In this document: positions 51,201 through 59,477 of the stretch, piece by piece
How positions within the stretch are numbered: the stretch's first letter is position 1
How the letters are laid out: every line of letters starts with the position of its first letter
Source: Larimichthys crocea
Lineage: Eukaryota; Chordata; Actinopteri; Sciaenidae
Length of the DNA stretch: 64,000 nucleotides
Assembly (NCBI RefSeq): GCF_000972845.2
Contig: NW_020853581.1
Location: 372,001 to 436,000, forward strand
Direction of reading: 5' to 3'
Notes under the pieces: generated by a model
Databases searched by the model: none
Told to the model about the DNA's origin: nothing
The model's input: only the letters and a program-made list of their open reading frames with translations
Made by a program: the position numbers and the translations under genes

Positions 51201-52193
51201 AGGGCCCCTGTATCCACTCACCATGAAGTACTATCTCTGTCTGGCTGGGATGTTTGTTGCATCTCTGTTCTGGTGCAGTTTTTTAGTTTGTGCAATTTGG
51301 TTTGAACTGAACGTCCCAGGAAAAGAATTTAGTGGCATCTAGTGGTTGTTTCTGATAGCAAGCCCTTCGCCTCGTCCGCTCCTTTTTTTTCTGTAAAGGA
51401 GAAACTACAGTAGCTGCAAAGAGAATGAAAAATGTCCATTATGCGCTGCTGTAGAAAGATGGCACTGTAACATGGTGGTCTTTGTGGAAATGTTTGGAAA
51501 TATATACTAATGAAAACATAGTTATGCATATTATATTTCATTTCTGTCATATTCTGTGAATAGAGCCCTATAAATCTGACACACTGGACCCCTTTTTTAA
51601 GAGAAATCTTAACACTCAAGCACACAATCATGTTTTAGGCAATAGCGTCCAGCCTTGTGGCTGTAGTTGCACGAAGCCAGGTCCATAAAGACATTACTTT
51701 CTGTTTTTGATGTGGAAAAACTTGACTGGCCTGCACAGAGCCCTGACTTCAACTCCATTCAACACCATTTAGGATGAACTGGAACACCAGTGTCCATGTT
51801 GGACATCACTAATGCTTTGGTGGCTGGATGGAAATAAATCCTTGCAACTGGGTTCAGAAATCTTGTGGAAAACCTTTACAGTGCACATACCATAGAAAAC
51901 TGATCTAAATGATTTCATTCCAGTTCATGAATTAGTGTCCTGACAAACTACAATTTCTTTATTTTAGGTTTATTGTAATGTTTCTATTTCTTTCTTTTCT
52001 TTTCAGGGGGATGGTGGTAAAGCTGAGGGACAAGTTCCGTCACCCCGAGTGCTACACCTGCACAGATTGCGACGTCAACCTAAAAAATAAGGGACATTTC
52101 TTTGTGGAGGACCAGATGTACTGTGAGAAGCACGCACGCGAGCGAATGACTCCTCCTGAGGGCTACGATGTGGTCACCGTCTTCCCCAAGTAG
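45749..52193 (+). CDS. PDLIM1: PDLIM1 (CLP36), PDZ and LIM domain protein 1
   Basis: Cytoskeletal scaffold that binds alpha-actinin on stress fibres through its PDZ domain. Exons: 45749-45841, 46925-47076, 47653-47737, 48868-49052, 50118-50266, 50386-50503, 52007-52193; total 969 nt, 322 aa, close to human (329). The ATG has a purine at -3 and starts [20 protein letters not shown], the PDZ entry with its carboxylate-binding loop; PDZ spans about residues 1-85. The middle carries [11 protein letters not shown] and [11 protein letters not shown], as in PDLIM1 and not PDLIM3. A ZASP-type region is followed by SEVYKMLQ. The single LIM domain (from about residue 252) begins [10 protein letters not shown] and continues [20 protein letters not shown] and [19 protein letters not shown], with all zinc ligands present. 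Complete; ends TAG. Confidence 0.98.
48216..48252. repeat. Poly-T run of 37
   Basis: Uninterrupted T37 in PDLIM1 intron 3. No retroposon body or target-site duplication is recognisable beside it. Confidence 0.95.
51326..51599 (-). repeat. Percomorph interspersed repeat copy (minus orientation)
   Basis: Ends carry 'tttagtggcatctagtgg' on the left and 'aaatctgacacactggacc' on the right, with 'actaatgaaaacatagttat' inside. This is the layout of a non-coding repeat common in percomorph introns. It lies in PDLIM1 intron 6, directly before a Tc1 fragment. Family recalled, not searched. Confidence 0.55.
51670..51882 (+). mobile_element. Tc1-like transposase fragment (C-terminal part)
   Basis: Plus-strand translation gives [18 protein letters not shown], the degenerate form of the Tc1 catalytic-region signature [16 protein letters not shown]. 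The frame is then interrupted by a stop and frameshifts. Only about 210 bp remain. It sits in PDLIM1 intron 6 and is inactive. Confidence 0.85.
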
Positions 52194-52549
52194 AGCGCTC
52201 ACTGGGCTCGGCCTTGGACTGCACGACCCAATGGGACACCATGACATAGTCAAAGAGATCGCAACATTTTTACCTTACATTATGCTTCAGTACCGTCACT
52301 GGGAGGCATGACAGTAAAAGAAAACACATCTTTCATCTCTGGAAGTGTCGATTTGCACATTAACTTTGGCACCTAGGAAAGGAAAATTGCTGAATATTAT
52401 GAGATGATGGCATTCATTTTTTTTCTCTCCCTAAAACATAGTTTTGCATTTGATTGAGAGCCACTGTGTTAATGTAATATTTGTCTTTGTAAATGTTCAT
52501 TATTCTGAATCATGGAAACAACAGGAAGCCAGACTACTTTTTTACAGTT

Positions 52550-52555
52550 TTTATT
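52550..52555 (-). terminator. NEUROG3: Candidate NEUROG3 poly(A) signal on the minus strand
   Basis: TTTATT on the plus strand, i.e. AATAAA on the minus strand. It is the only canonical signal I see downstream of the NEUROG3 stop before PDLIM1 coding sequence. It would give a 3' UTR of about 430 nt. Confidence 0.45.
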
Positions 52556-52556
52556 A

Positions 52557-52566
52557 AATAAATAAA
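52557..52566 (+). terminator. PDLIM1: PDLIM1 poly(A) signals
   Basis: Two overlapping AATAAA hexamers (52557-52562, 52561-52566), about 365 nt after the stop. Further AATAAA hexamers lie near 52600 and 52615. Confidence 0.6.
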
Positions 52567-52977
52567 CCTACTTTTATGCAGCAAAAATATCTCACATTTG
52601 AATAAAACCACCAAATAAATATTTTAGCTTAAACAAATTATGTCGTCTTCCTCAATCATTGATTGTGCTTTAGTAAAAGTGGGATTGTAAGAGTGCAACA
52701 TGGTCATGAAATCACCATGTCTCAGATGACATTAACTCCTTACTTTGGAAAGTACTTCATCTTTTAAACGGTAGTTTTGAAATGATTCTATTAAAAAAGC
52801 AAAATTCACACTGAAGGTAGAAAAAGCAGCTGCACTGCTCTGTATGGGCACAAGCATGTTGGGTTTTTGGTCAAATGAGTATTCAACCATCACTGATGAA
52901 TATGTTTTTCAACCCACATCAGTCAGAGCGGCAGCACCATACAGATTCATAAAGTCTTCCTCACAGAAAGATGGAGT

Positions 52978-53634
52978 TCATGAGAAGTCAACAGTGTTTT
53001 TGAGATAATTTTCACCACAGAATGACTTGAAATAAAAAGTAACACTGGACTGATCTCTTGATACAATCTTGCAGTTCATTTCATGAGCTGAAGCGTAACA
53101 GTTTCTTTGGTCAAAGTCAGCTGAGGTCACATAACCAGACTTTGCAGGTGATGCTGCGTCCCACTCCGCAGATGAAACACTTGTTGGGCTGCTCAGCTCT
53201 GATCCCACCGCGAGGTATTCCGGCGTGTGTCCGTGTTGGTCGGCCATGCGCAGAGTCTCGGTCAGAGCCCAGATGTAGTTGTGGGCAAAGCGCAGAGTTT
53301 CGATCTTGGTCAGCTTCGTGTCATCGGGCAGCGCCGGCAGGATGCTTCTCAGCGCGTCCAGAGCTGAGTTCAGGTTGTGCATCCTGTGGCGCTCTCTGTC
53401 GTTTGCTTTCACTCTGCGCCTGCCGCGCTGTCCAACCTTGTTACCTCTGGTACTGTGTTTTAAAGTTTTCAATGAGGAGGTTTCCCCTCCGACAACAATC
53501 AGTGGTTTACAAGGCGAAAGTTCACCTGGGTGACCGGCTTCATTCACGGGCTGGTGAACAGAAAACCTGGTGAGCGTCACTGAGTCTCTGGATGTGCACA
53601 GGTCACTGGGGGCGCACAGTACTTTAGGAGACAT
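52978..53634 (-). CDS. NEUROG3: Neurogenin-3-like bHLH transcription factor
   Basis: Proneural/pro-endocrine bHLH activator that pairs with E proteins on E-boxes. 218 aa in one coding exon, human NEUROG3 being 214. The open frame extends upstream, but the ATG at 53634 is chosen because it lies one base after a splice acceptor (tttatacag|G). bHLH spans about residues 72-128: [18 protein letters not shown] basic region, [18 protein letters not shown] helix 1 and loop, [20 protein letters not shown] helix 2. [12 protein letters not shown] resembles NEUROG3 (IWALTQTLRIAD) more than NEUROG1/2. The basic region has His where most neurogenins have Asn (RERNRMHNLN); the DNA-contacting Glu-Arg pair is intact. 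Tail is Ser-rich, ending NTVDFS. Convergent with PDLIM1. Subtype less certain than family. Confidence 0.9.
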   Translation of the reverse strand: MSPKVLCAPSDLCTSRDSVTLTRFSVHQPVNEAGHPGELSPCKPLIVVGGETSSLKTLKHSTRGNKVGQRGRRRVKANDRERHRMHNLNSALDALRSILPALPDDTKLTKIETLRFAHNYIWALTETLRMADQHGHTPEYLAVGSELSSPTSVSSAEWDAASPAKSGYVTSADFDQRNCYASAHEMNCKIVSRDQSSVTFYFKSFCGENYLKNTVDFS

Positions 53635-53635
53635 C

Positions 53636-54075
53636 CTGTATAAATATAAGATAAAGATAATCAAAACTCTGATGGAAAAGCACAAATGTAAAAGAACATT
53701 CACATATATTTCATTTTTTTATATATATTCTAGATATAGAGAGAATAAGAACACATTTTTATTTTCTTAGCTTTAGAGAGAAAATTCAATTCACATTCTC
53801 CCAATTTCCCCATGAACCTATAACATGTTTTTACATCTACCTCTGACCTGAACTGATTTCATTTATTTCTAATGCTATTTTCTAATGATTTTTTTTCTTG
53901 AAAGATACAAGAAGATAACTGCAGATCAAACAGCGGATAAAAGGTAGACAGAAAGATGGACGGATGGATTTGTACTTACTTGACAGGTGATGCTCGGATG
54001 GAGAGACAGCGAGTCGTCCTTGTTAATCCTCTCTCGTAGCTGGAGGCAGCAGACTTGGTAAATGTGCAGCTGACA
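53636..54075 (-). other. NEUROG3: NEUROG3 5' UTR exon and leader intron
   Basis: On the minus strand a donor CTGTCAA|gtaagt ends a leader exon at 53980. The acceptor tttatacag ends the intron at 53636, giving a 344-nt intron. The leader exon runs from about 54075 (start estimated from the TATA box). A non-coding first exon is also known for mammalian NEUROG3. Confidence 0.7.
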
Positions 54076-54099
54076 GTGAGGGATGGATGCGCATCTCTG

Positions 54100-54174
54100 T
54101 TATTTTATATGGCCTTTATCTTATCTTTTTGCGCGGTGGGCGCCTGAATCAACAGCGCCTGTCAAGTGACCAAT
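54100..54174 (-). promoter_or_regulatory. NEUROG3: NEUROG3 core promoter (TATA and CCAAT)
   Basis: Minus-strand CATATAAAATA at about 54101-54111 is a good TATA box, 25-30 bp before the expected start. A CCAAT motif (plus-strand orientation, 54170-54174) lies about 65 bp further upstream. Confidence 0.65.
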
Positions 54175-54179
54175 CAGCG

Positions 54180-57100
54180 TGCAGGAAGCGCGTCCTTCAC
54201 CCTCTCCCCCCTCTCTCTTTCTTTCTTCACTGTGCGTATTTCTTTGTGTATTCTTTGTAAGTTTCAATCAAATACATGCGTGTAGTATTCCAAGTGCCAC
54301 ATTTGCCAAGTATGCCAAATTAATTAATAACCGTATTTGATAACCAGACTGAGATCAAACTTTATTTTTCCGGTAGAACGAATATCAAGTTCAAGTCTGT
54401 CTGGAAGCAATATTTTAAAACCAGGGACCACTGCGAGGTCTGAGCTGCTTCTTTGGGTATCTAGTATAACTGTTTCTTAAATAGTTCTAACATTTTGTCA
54501 GCCATGCAGCCATTACTCCATCCAACAAATACATCCAGCCAGTGCTGGACGTATTTGTAGCAATTTGGGAGTTTTATCCCCAGCCCAGTGAGGACACACA
54601 TGCTTTCTGATTGTCACTCAGAACCCAAGCTGCATTTTTTGTCATTTAGATTTCAGAGTGTAGGAGCTGGAAAGTTCAAGGAATACAAGAAAAACGCACT
54701 GACATAATAAATATATGATATAAATATGTGTATTTCCTTTTTACGCATAGAAATTCTTCATCCATAGCTAAACTCTATGATCTTGTAACACGACACATCT
54801 TCAGCTCTTTTGGAAGCTCTCAAGCAGTAACAATGTCTCCATATAAATAAAGAGATGCTGGCCTGGTTGTCGTATTTGTTGTGCGCCATGGAATCGCGTG
54901 GAATATTTAGCATAACACCATATTTCTTCCCAGAAACTGTTTTTCACTTTCTTGTTTTTTTTTTTGTCTGTTTTGTTTTGTTTTTTGCACGAGGTGTGAG
55001 TTTGCTTTTGTAAATGATCACTCTTTAAGGATACCTGTAAAGCCAAATTGTATGCACTCTAAATATTGGCACATTCCATGCAGGGTACGTAGTGGTCATG
55101 GTAACTTGGCAAACTGACTCCAAAAAATTACTTCGAGTGCACCACAGTGTTTACAACCGAGGTGGAAACAACGGCATCTCCGCGTTTATGTTCAGTTAAA
55201 GTGTTTATTATTAAATGTGCCATTGCGTATTTTGGATTGTGCGCATATCACATGACCTGCGATGACTGGCATTAAAGAACTTTAAGCTGCTGAGTAAGTT
55301 GATCCTGACCAGAGTATTGCCAAAGATCATTTTAATGAGCAACTCAAGCCTTTATTAGCCCAGAAAAACTTAACTATATACAAGAAAAATGTCATTTTAA
55401 TGGCACATTTGTTTGGATAAACATTTGCTTAATGCGTTAGAGCGCAAAGCTCCGGTGGTTGGACAAAGACAATTACGCATGGGGCCACTTAACAAAGAGT
55501 ATATGAGAGAGTCAAACCGGTTGTGTGAACCGATAGTACAAAGGTTCATGTTGTGTGTCACAACAATAAAAGTTCGATTTCTTTTGTAGTGTCAGCCTAA
55601 ATGTGTGCGCTATGACATCTCCAAAAACATGTCCACTGTCGCCAAAACTCAGTGGCGCATTAGATTTTTACAATATAACTTTACTTTTGAAAAGTTAAAG
55701 ATTAGTAAAATATGTCAACAGCATGCAGACAGGTTTCAGCTCCAGTGAGGGGGAGAGGGGGAGTGTGGCAGAGCTCAAACATGATTTACAATTGCCAACA
55801 AAGGATCACAAAAAGCTCTCCTTAACTTTCTGTCTAAATATGTGTTTTGGGAACAATCTGATAACCATATGCTTTCAATAAACTGGACAAATACACTAGT
55901 GAGATACGAGATGGTGCCTTGCCGTTATAAAAGGCACGAAAAGTCTAAAGTAAACTGAATATTACCACTTTACAAATAATCATTGATGCCAAATCCATAT
56001 TCGGATATCATGGACAGGTGTGGGTTTGAAGTTGTCAGTGTCTCCCCTTGATTTTTATCAGCGTGCTGTAGTGTCCTGCTTGTTATGCAAAGTATAGGCA
56101 AACATAAGCGCCCAGTTGCTGTGGAAATAGCAGATATCGGAGCAGACTTGGTACGAAAAGTGATTTAACAATATTTAACAATAAACTAAGCAAGCTCCAG
56201 AGCAGGTGATACCTGCCCGATGCTCCTGATTAATACTTCCTCTACTACTTCACTTTACAGTCTCTTTTGCTTATTTATTAAACGAAATCTATTTATTATT
56301 ATTTTAGCAAACAGAGGTACCAGGTGGGGCTTTATTTTCGTCCTCAGCTTTTTGTTTGAAGGACGTTTTGAGGGGGCAATCAAAGTCCAACAACTCGCTG
56401 ACCAGATTGTTGTCATCCCAAACTAGCAGCGAAGCCATTCAATGTGCCCCCCTCCTCTTATTCTTTCTGGCAAAGAGCTGCCGGGAGAGAAAAAAATAAA
56501 AAGGAAACTTCTTCAAGAAAGGAAAAACATCTTTAAAACATTTAATTGCAACCCGGATGCCATATGTACACCTCTTGTGAAACCCCTCAACAATGTGACT
56601 GCCTTTTAGAAAGTATGGAGTGCGCCTTTGGAGATGTGTGCGCTTTTGGAGAGGTGCGCGCGTCGTGACCAGAATGACCCCGAACACACTTTAAACAAGA
56701 AGTAATTCACTTTTAATGTGCCTTGGAGTTTCCTTTCACAATAAATGCATTGTACCTCTCACCTCAGCTTTTGAAGGCAGTGTACACCAATTATAGTGGA
56801 ATAGCTGTCCTATGGAGCCAGTTTGTCTTTCTGCAATGATTGGAGATTTTAAGCACGAATAGGGCTGTGGCTGCATGTCGCCCCTTTCACCCCCTAAACT
56901 AATGCAGAATGTTTTTTTCTTTTTTTCTGTCTGTCTACTCTTGTTTACAAAGCTAAACCATGTGCTCATTAGTGGCTCTTTGTGGGTAAACAAAAAACAA
57001 CACAACGAATGTGGATTTTCTACTAATGGATGAAATTCTCAGTACAAATGTAATATTAAGTGTCTGCTCATTAAAACATTTATAATTTAGCTACTGAAGA

Positions 57101-57238
57101 TTAGTATATAAATATATTATATATATATATTAAATTATCAGATTTTTTTTTAAATTGAAAAGCTTATTCAGGGGCTCTTTTGGATAACTGTTGCATTATC
57201 TGCAAATATAATTGGGTACAATAAATATCTTATTATTA

Positions 57239-57275
<37 letters not shown>

Positions 57276-59180
57276 GCATTGCCACCGAGTAAATCGATCA
57301 TAAACAGATATTAATTTTACTGCTAAAGATATTTTTTCAGGTTTCTTTGTTGCCTTTTGTTGTTTTCTCATAACTTTAGATGAACATTAATAGTGAAATC
57401 AACAGGAGGAATGATTGTTCGAGGAAGTCAGCTCATTTAAGCATGACGGCAACTGCAGTGACTTTAAAATTTGAATATCTTAGAGTAGTTATAACTAGCA
57501 TACATTTAAATATAAAAAATAAAATGAAATGTTTAACTTTGGCCATTTTTACAAATGTGCAATATGAGTTTCATGGTGATGAAGAAAACAAGGTGCACTA
57601 ACTATCCAGAGAAATGTATCCACCGTTGACCCTGACCAGAACTACAAACATGTCCGTGTTGTAGAAGGGATAAAAATCAGCAGCTAGTCACATCGTTACA
57701 GCTGTGCGTCACTGACTCACCTATTCTTTCACAAACGAGGGTCCATTCATAATACATGGAAATGATTATTTGTGTAACACAATAGTTCCTTTGTTTTTTA
57801 TAGTAATGTTTTCACTTCATCAGTACAGCTGCAACATTAATATTAAAGTTAAAAAAAACACACTCCCCTTATGAAGAATGGACCACAGGAGCAGATCAGT
57901 ATCTGCAGCATGTGTTTTCATCATGTTGTTGTTATTGAAGTCATAACTGCAGTGTCAGTGCTCAGCTGCTCGAGGGCGCTGTTTTCACTCCTAAAAAGAA
58001 AACAACATGTCACGTTACAAAAGCAGCACCATGTGGTGCCTTCACGTGATATCGAAAATATGGAAACCAATTGCGGAATAAAGGTGAACAACAGTGAAAT
58101 TGCAGAACTTAACAAGTATGTCAAGGGTAACAAATGGTAACACGTGATACATCAAAATAACAGTCCTTCCATCAAATGAATTGTTATACTCGGAGTCACA
58201 GCTGTCTTTAAGGACATTTTTCTGCAGCAGCCTATTTTATACCATGGTTCCAAGGTTTTCCATTTTACTACAATTTTGGCCCAAAAAAACACGAAGAGAA
58301 TCAGTATTCATCATCGCCCCCAGCCTAATTTCATTTGCAGTAACATAGAAAGTGAAATTGCATTTTTCAGATAAACTTTGGAACAATCACTTATCGTAGT
58401 ATCGAGTATCACTTGTGTGAAAAGCGCATGCTCACAGAGGAATAGGTGTTTTTTTTTTTATCTTAGCTCATGAAAAGTTAATGCTGACCTTTCCACAGAA
58501 CGAACAGCTTCACGTTGAGAAATTAAAAACAGACACAACAACAACCCATACTGAATGCATAAAAAGACAATTAAATAACGTCTTGATTTTAGGTTTTCTG
58601 GGGTATATGGGAGCTTGTATTTATAAAAACCCTGGCTATGGGCCTGGTTATGTTGTATTTCTTATTATCTTCATTGAATAAACTGACATGTCAGGGATAT
58701 AGAGTTTACTAAGAGCCTTTTATATGGAAAGCCAGCTAGTTCAAATATACGTGACTTACGTATATATACGTGACAAAACCAAAAGTTGCCTAAAACAGCA
58801 TTGAGCGAGTACCACTTCTGTAATGTCATATTTTTAATGATAGAGAAATAAATTAAGTGTTAAAGCCTGAATGTCACCATTATAATTGTTTACAAAAAAA
58901 ATGAAGTAGTGGAGCAAAAGGAGGCAGTTCTAACAAATTCTAACCAGGAGTGCAAAAGGCAGTAAAGTCCAGAGTAATGTGAAGATTCATATGGATAAAT
59001 AAATAACAGTACACATATAAATATGAATCTTTTTTTTGTCCACTGTCTAGTAATTGATACAGGTGTGTATAACTACAGATAACTTGTCGTCTACGCGTTG
59101 ACGACGCGTAAAAAACTCATGTTCATTTGAACCAGCTGGCTTCCCATACTTTGAACGCAGCATCAGTTCTTTGCTAACTC
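54180..59180. other. 5-kb intergenic region between divergent NEUROG3 and SGPL1
   Basis: No supported exon. A 14-bp-stem hairpin lies at 54526-54557, a T28 run at 57243-57270 and AT-dinucleotide stretches near 57110-57130. The part from about 55,400 to 56,420 has no recognisable repeat and mixed composition, and is where I would look for conserved NEUROG3 enhancers. Confidence 0.5.
54526..54557. repeat. Small perfect-loop hairpin
   Basis: CAAATACATCCAGC, four-base loop CAGT, then GCTGGACGTATTTG: a 14-bp stem with one mismatch. It lies about 450 bp upstream of the NEUROG3 start site. Confidence 0.85.
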
Positions 59181-59477
59181 ATCCAGTTGTGGATGTCACA
59201 AACTCGCGAGGCTCCGCTTTCGCAAATCACAGATCTACAAAGCGCGCGGCGCCGCGCGGACAGTACACTTAGACCTATCCACGGCGTTGTCAGATCTACG
59301 CATGCGCAGACCGCGCGCAGCTTCGTCTGAGTGTGTACTTCCTGAGTTAGCCTCGGTCGCTGTGGTCGGTAGTAGCATGTAGATGAGAGCCGAGGAGCAG
59401 GAGCAGGCTGCTGGAGGTGACTTTCCTGAGTAGCGGACAAGAAAAGAGCACTTTCGGCGAGAGTTTGCCTCGACAAC
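59180..59477 (+). promoter_or_regulatory. SGPL1: SGPL1 CpG-island promoter and 5' leader
   Basis: Very high CpG density between 59205 and 59320. It includes an NRF1-type core GCATGCGC at 59300-59307, a 16-nt perfect palindrome (59243-59258) and an ETS-type acttcctg at 59337. This is a typical TATA-less housekeeping promoter. The leader to the ATG at 59478 carries two short uORFs. Confidence 0.75.
59377..59433 (+). promoter_or_regulatory. Tandem uORFs in the SGPL1 leader
   Basis: ATGTAG at 59377-59382 is a start codon followed at once by a stop. It is immediately followed by a second ATG at 59383 opening a 16-codon frame that ends with TAG at 59431-59433, 44 nt before the main start codon. 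This holds only if transcription starts upstream of 59377. Confidence 0.55.

Noticed and set aside
53058..53573. 171-codon plus-strand frame opposite NEUROG3
   Set aside because: Antisense shadow of the conserved bHLH coding sequence.
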